Shown: positions 51,601 to 63,560, counted from the stretch's first letter. The stretch: DNA of 64,000 bases from Dastarcus helophoroides (GCA_028583605.1 CM053336.1:28440312-28504311), one strand, 5' to 3'. Notes: generated by a model from the sequence alone, not told the origin. Numbers and translations: made by a program.

Positions 51601-52989
51601 AAGATAACCGAATTATTATCAACTATTTATACGTACGGTTACTGGAACTATTTAACAAGGTACTCCAGGTGTGTTTGACCTAATTGGAAACAGTCGATAT
51701 TTGGCATTTTTGGTTCTCGTTAGAAAAGTTTGCAGGAAGATGAAATTACAAGTTCTCTTGATCAAGCTTTTTACGGAAACTATTACAGCCGAGATGTTTG
51801 AGCTTACTTTTGGCCTTCGCCAGATGGTTTGGATATTTTTTTTGTTCACTTGGTCTACTGTTAAGACGGTAAGATAACGCGACATTTGTGATTTTCCTAA
51901 TGGAGATAGCTCGACCCTAGCCAGAAGCAATGTGCCCAGATTTATTTACTATTTGTGGCTAAACCTAGTTTCCAATATTAACAAAATGAACTAAATGTCG
52001 CAAATTTGATCTGAAATATTTGTATTACATTAAAATGTTTAAATGGTTACTTGAGTATAGATCATTTATTGAAAAAAAGCTTACTCTTTTTTTAAATTTA
52101 TTGGTAGTTGCTCTTAACACAGAAAATGGCTTAGACCTAGATTCCTAAATAAAAGCCAAATATCTACCTTTCTTCAATATTTGTATGTATGACTTGAAAT
52201 AACCTCTTTTTCACCAACACATTTGCAAGATAAGAGCAGGAAGCGCCCGCATGCGAAAAGACACGAAAAACATACTAAAATCCGACAAACTAAACAAAAC
52301 TCAATTGATCTCAGTTGATGAAAAATATTTGAAATTACTGCTAATCTCTAAATTTTGCTTTATGGTTCCATTTATTCGTATGATGTTTGATATAGTTTGC
52401 CCCACTCTTATAGAAACAAAAATTAAAGAAAAATAAAACTCATAATTTATTTACCCACAAGAAATAATTAGATCCCAAAACCAAATAAAAGATTATAAAA
52501 AAATAATCAGATAAATTATGTATATTTAACGCATTGGTGCAAGGAAAAGTGGATCTGAAAAATTCAGGACTATCCATAATTATGATCTCCACGGTTCAAA
52601 ACAGGATTATTCATGTAAAATAAAGATATTATTTATATCGCATATTTGCGATTTTTGTGAAATAGACGGGTTGTCGCTGGTATTGTCCGTTTCGGTTTTC
52701 CATATTTGAGGAAGTTTCTCGATTCGTAATTGTTACCTCTTCCTTCTCGCTTTGTGCAAGATTAATAATAATTCCTTATTTCAAGTTCCGTCGCCTTGTC
52801 CTTTTTCATTGCCTGCGACGTCGTCGAACCTTTATCTTCTAATGGCTGCCTCGCCTCGATGTGCCCTGTTTTTCAGGGGACCTTGGGGCGAGTGCTCCCT
52901 TTGGAAGTAAAAATTAAATTATTAGGCAATCAAAAGGAATAATTATTGCTATTAGAATATAAAACATTTAAACACTTATTCATCCTAAT
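51601..52989. other. Interval without recognised gene
   Basis: Overlapping short frames on both strands at 51652-51930 and a 61-codon plus frame at 52251-52436 show no motif. The stretch 52660-52910 is less AT-rich but not recognised. Confidence 0.4.
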
Positions 52990-53900
52990 AGATTTCTAAA
53001 GTAATTTAAAAATTTTGCACGAAAAAGATTATTATATTCATTATTAACAATGCCTTCTTCCAGTCGTACCTCATAATCTTTACTTATCAAGAGTGCTTCA
53101 TTATCTTCAATTTTATTGTTTCTGGCAATATTATATAAAACTGCTGTTGCAACTATTATACCATCTATACTATACCATCGCTATCTTACACCTCATTCTA
53201 AGTGAATGGAATGGAAAACGTCATTTCCAAATTTCAAATGTCCTTTCCACTACACCTCTACTTTTAATTTGTGACCCATTGAAAATATTCTCTGTATCTT
53301 TTTGAGGATTGATAATGGGTGTCATGAGGTACTGTCTTAAGGGGGTATGCACTATCTCCTAATAGCACAAGATTTTCAAATTAATTTCTTTCAAATCTTT
53401 GTTTAATATTTGAGTTGTCAAAAATATTGGGATCATGCGAAAAGCCAGCCAGCGAGCTACGATATCTCGAAACTTGTAATCTGCTTCACAAACTCGCTGA
53501 ACATTTAGTGAGAAAAATCCTTTTCTATTTCAGAAAATTTCCAGCATTTGGTTCACCTGTAATTTATAGTTTTTTAACATCGCTTATATATAATAGTACT
53601 CACACTCACCTGGATTTTGAATTTTAATATGCGTACAATCTATGGTACCAATAATTGTGGAAAAACGGGCAATTTGGATCAATTTTCTTTGCTTGCCAAT
53701 TCTTTCTTCCCGTGTTGAAGGCATATAAATGGACGGTTGCCTCAACCTGGCTAGTTGAAGAGTAACTCGGGATATAATTTTTGCCGTTGTTGTTTTGTGT
53801 ATTTTCAAAGTTTCCAACAGACACGTAAAAACCCCCAATGGCATAAAACGTGGTGGTTAATAAAATTTGTTGTAGAGGTGGTATGGGGTTGTTTTTGTGG
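52990..53900 (-). pseudogene. HARBI1-like Harbinger transposase
   Basis: The minus strand shows the Harbinger HTH and pre-catalytic part (KTTTAKIISRVTLQLARLRQ, YMPSTREERIGKQ), then ARFSTIIGTIDCTHIKIQNP with the first catalytic Asp. After a deletion and frame changes it reads LLGDSAYPLK with the second Asp, an FNGSQIKSR-type block, VVERTFEIWKRRFP with the Glu region, and an IARNNK-type C-terminus near 53080. The middle (FSINVQ..., HDS) is missing or scrambled around 53420-53590. It would be a nuclease of the PIF/Harbinger family and is non-functional. Confidence 0.78.
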
Positions 53901-53999
53901 AAACAATTTTCATTGGTTGTCATGTAAACCTCTACCTAGGTATATACTGCACAATGCATGCAATATAGCAAATATTTTTTACCTGTTTGCCTAATATAA

Positions 54000-54720
54000 A
54001 GGCCCTTCTTCTGTTAGAGCATTGTTTAATCTTTTAAGTGAACCGCACCCCTTTAAAGCTGAAAATATGTCCCCGCACCCCACTGAAAAATGTGTTTCGA
54101 TATTTTAGTTTCGAAAAATACATTTTTTGCAAAAATGTGTGTATTTAAAAAAAATTGAACATTTTATATATCAAACGCAAAACAATATTATTTTTATTAA
54201 TGGCTTGGCTGTTGTTGCTTATTCATTATAATATTTGTGGAAGCGAGGCTCTTTTTTAACAGAGACATGCGTAATTCATCACTTGCACTTAAGCCATTTC
54301 TCGCTTTGGTTTTTATCTGCAAAAGCGATGAAAATCCCATTTCACACAGGTAGGTAGTGACAAATGGTAGTAGTGCCTGCAATGCTCCATTAGCCAATTG
54401 TGGATAAAGTTCTAACTGTGTACACCAGAATTGCTGTAATTCTAATTGTTCGAATTCCATTAGAATATGTCTACTGCGCCGCATTTGAATAAGATTATAG
54501 TTTTTGAAGTCATCATCCATAGAATTTAGGTTATATAGAAATAGATCCAGTATCTATCTCCGAGTTTTGGTAATACTTTTAGTAGAAAAATATCCATTGA
54601 ATCATTTGCTCAATGGTTTCAAATGTAATTTAATGTCAGGTATAATTGTATTTTTTTCATTTTCTACAACAAGTGAATCAAGCAAGGGAAAGTTTGCGAA
54701 ATTTCCATTTTCAGCTTGAC
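54000..54720 (-). pseudogene. hAT transposase C-terminal third
   Basis: The minus strand from 54719 reads NFANFPLLDSLVVENEKNTI, KPLSKWFNGYFSTK and, after a stop or frame change near 54555, a clean frame (54197-54520) with FEQLELQQFWCTQLELYPQL and LLPFVTTYLCEMGFSSLLQI, the conserved hATC dimerisation domain, ending KQQQPSH. The catalytic core would lie upstream, where a piggyBac element begins at 54828, and no matching sequence is obvious beyond it. It is non-functional. Confidence 0.8.
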
Positions 54721-54827
54721 GTATTCAAATTTCTAGTTTTTACGATTGGTGTACAATTAGCTAAAAAAAATGCTAAGTGTGACATGTAGCTTCTCTTCGG
54801 TTTGGTAGTGTTAAAGCTGACTCAGCT

Positions 54828-56796
54828 TTAACACTAAACCTACCAACACCGGTCAAATTGACCTTTTTCAAACTTTAATAAAATTTATACGTATTAAAGG
54901 TTACAATACCGCTGTCACAGTATATGACTTTTCCTAAAATATGTATTTGATATATTCTTCAGTATTTATTTTCAGATTTCTTTTCTATTTTCCAAGAAAA
55001 ATTTATCATGTGTCCTACCTACCGCATTCGGTCAATTTGACCGATAGAGAAAATTGCACTCTGTTAAATTAGTAGGAGCTAAATGCAACAAAACTAGATG
55101 CATTTGTTGCTTTACTATATGCCCGTGGTGCATATGAAGTAAAAAAATCCATATTTTTTTGCCTCATATGCGCGTGTCACATTTGTGGAATAAAAATTGG
55201 GAACCCGTTTTTTTTCAACAATGATCAGTAACGACTTTACCGAAATTATGAAGGTAGTACGATTTGATAAAAATGTTTTACAAAGCATTTACATACAAAT
55301 CAAATTATAGTAAATTTGCTATGATGACTACAATCTGGGACCGATTTATTGAGAATTGACAAAATCTTTATAAACTTGGTGCATACATTACTGTTGATGA
55401 GCAATTGTTTTCGTTCAAGTCTAGATGTAGATTTATATAAATATATATGCAGTAAAAACAAAAGCAAAATAATAATAATAAAACAGTTCTGGGTGGCGTG
55501 TGGCATCTCTAACAAGTAAAGTGAAATCTGTCTAATAAGTCGAACCCCCCATAAGTCGGAACCTGTCTGTGGCAAAATATATTGAGAGTCCCGTTTGCTT
55601 TCCGAAACATGAATAAAAATATTCTTGTTACAAAACGTATAGCTATCTGAAGTGAAATAAAACTAAGAACCCGTCGTTTTCTGGCTTAGACAGGGTGGAC
55701 TAAACATAATAAATGGGTTTTACTACTTGGGAAAAAATGAAAGATAAGAAAGTTTGATTTCACTTGGGGTTGAGGTGTTCGTTGTTCTAAAGCCGACCTT
55801 TACAGGACATGGAAGAAACATAACAACAGATAATTTTTTCATCAATGAATCATTAGCCGAAAAGCTACTTGCAAAAAAGGTTTCACTTGTTGCAACAAGC
55901 AGTAGAAATCAAAAAGAGTTGCCAAAGTTGGTCAAAGAAAAAAAAGATAAAATGATTAGACGTTCAAGCAAATTACTCTTACAGTGTATAAAAGTACGCA
56001 AGCCAAAAAAATGATTGTCCTAAAACAATAACACATAAATACCCAGAACTATTAGAATTTATAATGATACAAAATTTGATGTACGGGTGGCAGATCAAAT
56101 GCCAAGGAAGTACAGTGTGGAGTCAAAAACTGCTAGGTCGCCAAATCAGATATTTTTTAACATTTTCAACCTAGCTGGAATCAATCCCTCAGCTTTGAAT
56201 AAAGAAACGATAGGTGAAAACAGGCAACAGGACAACAGGAATTTTTATTCCAGATAGCGTCAACACTTGATGCTGTATATAAAAAAATCACAAGAAAAAG
56301 CGAACATCACCCACAAGTCCGAAAAACTTCTCAAATAAAATCCTGTAAAGATTATAAAGCTACAAAATTTCGTTCGAAGTGCAAAAAATTTATGTGCGGC
56401 AAATGGACATTGTAGATTAAAATAATTTCTAAACGATGTATTGAAGCCGAATAAGATATGAAGATGTATGCATAACACTAAAAGTAGATGTATAAAAGTT
56501 AAATGTTTATTATTTATTTTCTATACAAATAAATTTAGACATACAATAGAAAACCTTAAGTTTGGTTTCTTATGTGGGAAATATGAAGTTTTAGTCTTTT
56601 GAGGTTATAATTAAAATTATATAAAAATTAATCTGAAGGAAATTCCATCAAAATTCTTCATTCTATACACATTCAACAATAATTCAACCGGTATTTGCCT
56701 TGAATAATAAAATTAATAACATTTTTAATTACCGGTCAATTTGACCGAGCGCGGTAGAAATAGGTATACACAAACTGTCGGTAGGTTTAGTGTTAA
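54828..56796 (+). mobile_element. piggyBac-like element with both ends and TTAA
   Basis: The left end TTAACACTAAACCTACC (TTAA at 54828-54831) is mirrored by GGTAGGTTTAGTGTTAA at the right end (TTAA at 56793-56796). The total is about 1.97 kb. Three subterminal palindromes of the form GGTCAATTTGACC lie near 54849 (one variant), 55028 and 56731, probably transposase sites. It encloses a degraded plus-strand transposase. Confidence 0.88.
55220..56425 (+). pseudogene. piggyBac transposase, internally deleted
   Basis: Plus-strand sequence starts ISNDFTEIMKVVRFDKN near 55225, a conserved N-terminal piggyBac block. It then jumps to KPTFTGHGRNITTDNFFINE with the DNFF catalytic Asp, then LAEKLLAKKVSLVATSSRNQ and KELPKLVKEK. 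The C-terminal part near 56250-56420 has LDAVYKKITRKSEHHPQVRK and a Cys-rich end (SKCKKFMCGKW). The dimerisation, first catalytic and central blocks are missing, so the element cannot encode a working enzyme. Confidence 0.82.
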
Positions 56797-57356
56797 TCGT
56801 TCCCTATGAAAGTAATCCTGGCATTATTACATTAAAAATATTAACAGTAAATTAGAATTACCTGACATTGTTCTTTCTAAATCTTACAAGAATTTTCATA
56901 GCTTTCAAAAATTCATAATCACAAATTTCAGGATCATCTGTAAGGGGGTTTGTGGAGGCTTCAAAAGTATGCACTATAAACTAGTAACAATTTTATTACG
57001 TTCGTTCCCCCTAACTGTTTTCATCGGTAATTTCTCCCGTCCCCACCTCCGAAGCGCGGCAATGTCCACTCATTGTCTCGCCCCCGCCGCGCTCCATCTC
57101 TTCCTTGGTAGCTGGTCTCCACAAGGTGAGAAATCCGTATGGGGTTACAAATCTGTATTGAACCAGGAAAAAATAGTTTATACTTTTTGGCCCGTTTTAA
57201 AAATGTGTTAAACTAAAAAAAATTTATTTAAATTAATATTTTCGAAATATTTTCTGTTTTCTGCAAATCTCCAATTAGGATTTGAAACTTTTTTTAACAA
57301 AATTAGGGTTTGAACAAAATCCGACTTTTTAGAAAATCGGTTGTTTGAATTTAATA
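56797..57356. other. Interval between piggyBac and Copia
   Basis: It contains a short C-rich stretch at 57000-57130 and, at about 57232-57350, a dispersed repeat similar to 63738-63830. The plus frame 56969-57211 has no recognisable motif. Confidence 0.4.
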
Positions 57357-57361
57357 TTTAC
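57357..57361. repeat. Copia target-site duplication (left)
   Basis: TTTAC immediately before the left LTR. It is repeated as TTTAC at 61186-61190 after the right LTR. A 5-bp duplication is standard for Copia integration. Confidence 0.85.
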
Positions 57362-57791
57362 TATTGGAAATGGGTTGTGTATGAACTATTTAGTTCAATA
57401 AAACACCACACTTTAATTATCGAGACTTTATTTATTCAAGAGGTCTCGGAAGGTGTGTGTTGTCGCGACGAAATTATAATCTCAACTTCACAGTCGAAAA
57501 GGAATCTTTTCGTAATATTTCCAAATACATCTGGTCTATTTCATGATACACTGCTAATATACATGTCAACGTTAATCCCTTAAAACCTATATTCAGAAAA
57601 GGGACTGACCAGCGTTCTTAGAATTAATCATCCACCTAAAAGTGTTCCAAATAAGTTGAAGTACCCGTATCAGATTTCACTTCGTAAAAGATACAGCGAA
57701 ACTCATAAAGCATTCGAGGGTGTCTAATATTTTACTTTAAAATAAGTACCGATAGATTTTTGCTCTCACGTTTTGAACGTGATTTCCAACA
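57362..57791 (-). repeat. Copia 3' LTR
   Basis: A 430-bp LTR. In the element's sense it starts TGTTGGAAATCACG and ends CCCATTTCCAATA. It differs from the other LTR at about four positions, including one indel, seen by eye. A GAGGGGGCG polypurine tract (minus strand, 57792-57800) lies just inside. Confidence 0.92.
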
Positions 57792-58129
57792 CGCCCCCTC
57801 AAAAATTAATCGGGTTCTCTAATTTTCATCAACTTCATTTAGAACTACTTAACACCTTATTTTGTTCCAAACCAAAAATACATTTTCTTGTATCTTATTC
57901 AAATTTATATAATTAATGCATTATATTTTATGTAGTATATACATTTCACCTTATTCTATCAAATAACAAAGCATTAATACATATAATACACACACCTCCT
58001 TTGAACCTTCTGGGGAAATACAATTACATGGTCCAACATTTGTTGCGTGGATTAGGAAAACCCAGAAAAACCTAACCAGACCATTATTCTACATCTACAC
58101 ACATAATTTTAATTTAATGTAACCATCAT

Positions 58130-58640
58130 CCTACTCTAGACCCATTCCACTTCTGAACTGGAGGAATTTCACACTTGGCAACGGCTTTGTTAAAGCGTCT
58201 GCCAATTGGTCACCTGTAGGAATATACATTAATTTTATTTTCAATTTTGTTAATTCTCATTCCCAAGAAAAGTTTAATTTCTTTTAAATCAACCATACAA
58301 AAAGTATGCATTAAATACCCTTTAAAACTTTTCATTGTATCATTATTTGCTGTAATAATGACCAGATCATCTACGTTAAGTACAACATAGATATTTTTAT
58401 TAATATCTTCTCTGTCTAAAATATAAATGCAACGGTCAACTTCAGAATTTTGAAATCCTTTATTTATTAATGTCTGTTCAAATGCCTCAAACCAACATCT
58501 AGCTGCTTGTTTTAACCCATACCAAGCTTTATTTAATTTACAGACTTGATTACTTTTACATTCTACACCTTCTGGAACTTTCATGTAGATCTCTTCTTTA
58601 AATTCGCCATTTAAAAATGCTATTTTCACATCCATAAGCG
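58130..58640 (-). pseudogene. Copia reverse transcriptase fragment with RNase H tail
   Basis: The minus frame opens MDVKIAFLNGEFKEEIYMKV, the start of the RT palm with the first catalytic Asp. It runs through NKAWYGLKQAARCWFEAFEQ and VVLNVDDLVIITANND, the YVDD box with Asn for Tyr-adjacent sequence, to FLGMRI. It then jumps directly to GDQLADALTKPLPSVKFLQF and a stop near 58130, the extreme C-terminus of Copia RNase H. This shows a deletion of roughly the thumb and RNase H. Upstream RT fingers are also degraded near 58650-58850. Confidence 0.85.
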
Positions 58641-58889
58641 AAACTAATCATGAATATAAAACTTGATATTCTTTTTACTGGTGCAAATGTTTTATTGTAA
58701 TCTATTAAATATTATTGACTAAACCCTTTATCTACAAGAGGAGCTTTATACTTTAACGGATTAACTTTAACGGATTACCAAATTCATCGTTTTTAATTGT
58801 AAATACCCACTTAAACCCAACGATGTTATTATTTTCCGTTTTGTCTACTAATGACAAAGTATTATTAATTAAAAGAGAATTTATCTCTT

Positions 58890-59400
58890 CTTTTATAGCT
58901 TTTTCCCTTTTCTCTTTATCATTCCTATTTTTAATTTCATCATATGATTTAGGAATTTCACATACAATAGAATAGCAGATGATAAACTATCATCAAACAT
59001 ATCGTCTTCATTATATGATATCACTGGACGATTTTTAATCCTATCACTCTTTCTTAGTTCAGGTAATGTGTTTTTCTTACTTTTATTATTTTGAGATGAA
59101 GTCTCAATACTAATAGTTTCAATACTATTTTCAACACATTTACTGTCAAATTTAACCCTTTTATTTGACTTATTTTCATCAACTACTTCAAACATTTCAT
59201 CTGATTTATTACTATCAGATTTTTCTACTAATTTTTAACTTATTAGTTTCATCTTCACCAGAAATATTAGAATTTTGACTTTCTAATTTAGGTCTTGATA
59301 ATTCAAACATTTCAGCTGATTTATTATTATCAGATTTTTCTACTAATTTTAACTTATTAGTTTCATCACCACCAGAAATATTAGAATTTTGATTTTTTTT
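58890..59400 (-). pseudogene. Copia integrase-RT linker region
   Basis: Minus-strand sequence rich in Ser, Asn, Lys and Glu, with ELRKSDRIKNRPVISY, the RxSxRxxxPP-type motif before Copia RT. An imperfect tandem duplication is present: the TCATCTGATTTATTA-type block at 59198 recurs near 59312, and the SDKSTN-rich region repeats. Frame changes lie near 59230 and 58890. Confidence 0.7.
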
Positions 59401-59595
59401 AATTTAGGTCTTGATATTAAGAAATTTGTTTCGTCAGCTGTTATATCTCTGACTATAGCAAATTTTTCACTTTCCACGTCCCACACTTTATACCCATTCG
59501 GTTCATATCCCACCAGTATTCCTTTCCACGACCTTACGTCGAATTTTAATTTACTGGTTTTATTTTACGTACATAAACTGTACAACCGAATACCT

Positions 59596-60573
59596 TTAAA
59601 ACTTTAATTGTGGCTTCTTACTATGCCACATTTCATATGGTGTTTTATTTACTTTCAAGGCTTTTATTGGGCTCAAATTAATGAGATACGTAGCAGTCAA
59701 CACTGCTTCTCCCCAGAAAACCTTTTCTAAACCTGCACCGTTTATCATTGTACGGGCTTTTTCCGTAATGGTTCGCACCATACGTTCCGATACACCATTT
59801 AACTGTGGGCTACGTGGAACCGTTAAATGATAACTTATACCTTTCTTAATACAAAGACCTTTCATTTCATTTGACGAATATTCTCGCCCATTATCACAAT
59901 ACAAATTTACTAACTGCAAATAGAAATGAGCTTCACTTTTCGCAACAAAATCTCGAAAGACTGAAAGTACCTCTGATTTAAATGTAATTAAATATGTCAC
60001 GCAATAATGCGTAAACTCGTCTACGAAAAGTAGAAAATAATTTTTCTCATTTATAGTAGAAGGAGTGATTGGACCACAAACATCCGTATGGACAATAAAT
60101 AATGGTCTTTTCACATGACTTTTGTCTTTAGCTCTGTTAAAAGGTAATCGGGCTTGTTTTTCTTTTATACAAGCTTCACACAAATTGTCATTAGGCATTA
60201 CGTGGTTAATTTCACTTATATCATCGAACATTTGTTTGTTCTTTATTTCCAAAAATTTTAATTTTCCAATATTACCTAACCTTTTATGCCATAATTCATA
60301 ATTACTTTTTTTTTTTTCAGAGCTACTGACTGTGTTTATTGAATTTGTCATGTTCATTAAAACCATAAATTCAACTGCAATTAAATTATTTAGTGGCTTA
60401 CCTGTCATTACGACCTTACCACCTTTATTTATTATGATACCATTTTGATTGAAAATGATCGTCATACCAGCCTGCTGCATTTTCCGCACCGACAATAAAT
60501 TGTACAGTACCTCGGAACAATACAGTACTTCTTCCAATTCTCTTGGAATGCCCAAATTGGTTGTCACCTTCAA
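59596..60573 (-). pseudogene. Copia protease end and integrase
   Basis: A 325-codon open frame with protease C-terminal sequence (VLYCSEVLYNLLSVRKMQQA) followed by the GAG-pre-integrase His2Cys2 finger (YELWHKRLGNIGKLKFLEI with CEACIKEKQARLPF). The integrase core has FIVHTDVCGPITP with the first Asp, LYCDNGREYSSNE with the second, and SPQLNGVSERMVRTITEKAR with the Glu, then WGEAVLTATYLINLSP. The core looks complete. Integrase would insert the cDNA at the 5-bp duplicated target. The frame continues as KLK...V.GCTVYV-type sequence beyond a shift at 59596. It is out of frame with the gag remnant upstream. Confidence 0.9.
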
Positions 60574-60754
60574 CCTTCACTTTTTCTGTGCTGTGATGAA
60601 AATTCCACACACTGTATTTTTCACCATCAAAGGGTTCAATTATTTTTTGCACTTTTAACCTTTCATTATCTTTAAGAAAGTTTATCAATTGCCCACGAAT
60701 ATAAACCCTTTTAACACTGCACAATTTTATCACAAATATCCTGGGCCCATAACC
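60574..60754 (-). pseudogene. Copia gag start and primer-binding site
   Basis: Next to the right LTR the minus strand reads GGTTATGGGCCCAG (60740-60754), the internal initiator-Met tRNA primer site known from Drosophila copia. The gag N-terminus (KIIEPFDGEKYSVWNF) follows near 60600-60650 and is then fused by deletion to protease sequence. Confidence 0.85.
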
Positions 60755-61185
60755 TATTGGAAATGGGGTGTGTATGAACTATTTAGTTCAATAAAACACC
60801 ACACTTTAATTATCGAGACTTTATTTATTCAAGAGGTCTCGGAAGGTGTGTGTTGTCGCGACGAAATTATAATCTCAACTTCACAGTCGAAAAGGAATCT
60901 TTTCGTAATATTTCCAAATACATCTGGTCTATTTCATGATACACTGCTAATATACATGTCAACGTTAATCCCTTAAAACCTATATTCAGAAAAGGGACTG
61001 ACCAGCGTTCTTAGAATTAATCATCCACCTAAAAGTGTTCCAAATAAGTTGAAGTACCCCTATCAGATTTCACTTCGTAAAAGATGCAGCGAAACTCATA
61101 AAGCATTCGAGGGTGTCTTAATATTTTACTTTAAAATAAGTACCGATAGATTTTTGCTCTCACGTTTTGAACGTGATTTCCAACA
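60755..61185 (-). repeat. Copia 5' LTR
   Basis: A 431-bp partner of 57362-57791. It is followed by the TTTAC target duplication at 61186-61190. Confidence 0.92.
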
Positions 61186-61190
61186 TTTAC

Positions 61191-62160
61191 AAATAAAACA
61201 ACCGGTATTAACCACTATCGAATTTTTGAAAAAAAATTAGAATAGGGTAAATGATGTTATTTAATTTATATAAAACAATAATATAAAAATATGAATCGGT
61301 TATTTTGGAAACACCCTAAGTTACATTTTCCAAAGTTTTCAGGAAATGGATAGAAAGTTAAATTTTGACAAATTTTGATGTTATTTTTTGAAACCGATTT
61401 TAGATTGTTTGGATGCATTTAATTTGGTACCAAAGAAGAAAAATGCAAATTTATAATATTTTTTTGGGCCTTAAAATTTATGTTAAAAAACTGCACTTGT
61501 GATGTTTCTGAAATAAAAAAGTAATTTATTTTATTTTTTATTAAGAAAATACTTTATAAAATGTGGTGTTTATCCTATTATTTATTTTTATTGTCGATTT
61601 TTAACTTCTTCTGGTTTAGGAGCATGAGTACTTAAAATATCTTGTCCTTTGAAACCAAGAACGATTAAAAAACACAAAGGTTGTTCTAACGCGTTTCGAT
61701 AGCCAAGCTATCTCTATAATCTTCCGAGAGATATCTCTCTTCTCTCTATTGACTTTAGGGGCAAGATTTGTATTTCAGTTTTTGAAGATAACCAACGACA
61801 AGTCCGTTCCACCAAAATTAAAATATCTTTATAATACTTCTGACATTTATCAGTCACCCAGCGTAACAGTCTGTAAGTTATCCAAATTGACTGCGCTTAT
61901 TGGTAGTCGACTTTTGTAGGTCTTTTCAGTGGACAACTTAATCATTTCATTAGCTCTTACACTCTTGAATTTTTTTTGTATTTTTGAAATATATTTGGAA
62001 TCACGCGATGAAATTAGTTGTTATATAGAAAATACTAAAAAAAAAATTCGGCAGTATAACACGAAGGATTCACAGGAGATGCACAATGGTATGCTTTGAT
62101 AGTGAACCTAGAAAAAAATAGTTTATTCAGACAAATTTATTTGGAGTGAAAACAGAGAAT
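61191..62160. other. Interval with Penelope-like terminus
   Basis: AT-rich. At about 61675-61830 it contains a block similar to the Penelope terminus at 45700-45880, including GCGTTTCGATAGCCAAGCTA with a perfect 6-bp stem (GATAGC-CAA-GCTATC, 61698-61712). No coding sequence. Confidence 0.5.
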
Positions 62161-62169
62161 TTCTATTTT

Positions 62170-63560
62170 TAGTTAAGCAAAGGTAGACATGTACTTCATG
62201 CATTTTATCCGTGAACGACTTTCGCAATTATCAGCTCTACACTTTTCAGGACGTTTCAGGTCATCGTTATAGGGCCAGAGCTGAAATCCATCACATCTTT
62301 CATCTGGGCATGGAATTGGCGCTGGTTTTCGTTTCTTAGATGGATTGGGCATTTCCTCTTTATCGTCGTTTACGGTTTCTTCAGTTTGTTTTTTCGTTCC
62401 GGTCATTCACCATTCACCAAGAGACGGACGAAATTGTAAAGTTTTAGGTTTTTTGACATTACCAGCTTCCTCTTCATATTCCATCCAGCTATTAACAATT
62501 GCCCTATCGAACAGATGAAATATAACCCTAAGGGTCCATTTTTATGTCTTGAAAAATATTCGATAATATTCTATCATTGGATCACAAATTCGTTGGTTGT
62601 AAGTGCCAACTGCATTTGGCCATTTTATTTCAAAACGTTTTTTTTCACTGTTATCCCATCGTAATACAGTACCTTCTGGTTGGACCCCGTATGCTGCGGA
62701 CAACAGCATTACTGACTTATGGTTCATCCATTTAGTAACACAAATTTTTTTATTGGTTCTCAATTCCTCGGAATCGCCACGATTCGTTTGTTTGTCTGAT
62801 GAAACCTTACATGCCTTCAATCGGTTGGAAATGATTGTGCCAGAGCCATCAATGTTCAAGTAGTTTTTTCCATCAAATTTATTGCGGTAAAATACCTATC
62901 GAAAAACATGGAACTCCCTGTGGCGGTGTTTCTGCCAACCGTAGTACCACCGATGGTCCTAACCCAAGACTCCTGTTAAATAACAGTGTTGATGTGCCTT
63001 AATGGATTTCAAAATCATGTATGATTCCTGGGTGACTTGTAGCAACAAATAAACCAATTTGTCTGGGTTTGTTTTTAACAAACTGGGGCACTGGACACTT
63101 TCCGAGGAAAGGTATCATCTGCTCACCTATTGAATAACATTGTACATTTTTGGGAATGGAACGACATCTGTTTCTTACGAGATCTATGATGGGCCAAACT
63201 TTCCACAACTTATTTTCTTTTTCTTCAAATTATCTACAACATGGACGTTTACACGCAGCAAATATAGTCTGTCTCGTGGCAATGAAAGGAAATTTGTATT
63301 TGGCATTCCAATACATGTAGATCCTAGACAGCTTGATGCAACCCATGGCAGCATGCAATCCAAAGAATTTTTTAATCTCTTCGACTGTAACCTTCTTGGA
63401 GGACCTCGTCGACTTGCATTTCTTTCTCTTCCACATCCATTTGTTCTGTGGTAACAGTTTCATCAACAGCTACTATTCTTTCCGGTTTCACAATTGAATC
63501 AACGTGTGCCTTTTCGATTTTTTATTTAGTAGTACTGGTAAAACCCGTGATGTATTTTAT
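62170..63560 (-). pseudogene. piggyBac-like transposase, nearly full length but frameshifted
   Basis: On the minus strand from about 63470 it reads KKVTVEEIKKFFGLHAAMGC and LSRIYMYWNAKYKF, then NRCRSIPKNVQCYSIGEQMI, holding the central catalytic lead-in with D changed to G in the usual DEQM. FLGKCPVPQFVKNKPRQIGL follows, then GSGTIISNRLKACK and SEKKRFEIKWPNAVGTYNQR. The C-terminal Cys-rich finger (CPDERCDGF, CRADNCESRSRIKCMKYM) ends at 62173. Breaks lie near 63230, 63000-62860, 62540 and 62420. The finger is well kept, but the enzyme is inactive. TTAA-flanked ends were not identified. Confidence 0.85.

Larger units (their letters stand above)
57362..61185 (-). mobile_element. Ty1/Copia retrotransposon, recent deletion derivative
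   Basis: A 3824-bp element, transcribed on the minus strand, with LTRs at 57362-57791 and 60755-61185, a TTTAC target duplication, a primer-binding site and a polypurine tract. Large internal deletions remove most of gag, the protease, the N-terminal RT and most of RNase H. LTR near-identity shows recent insertion, so it was probably mobilised by an intact relative. Confidence 0.92.
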
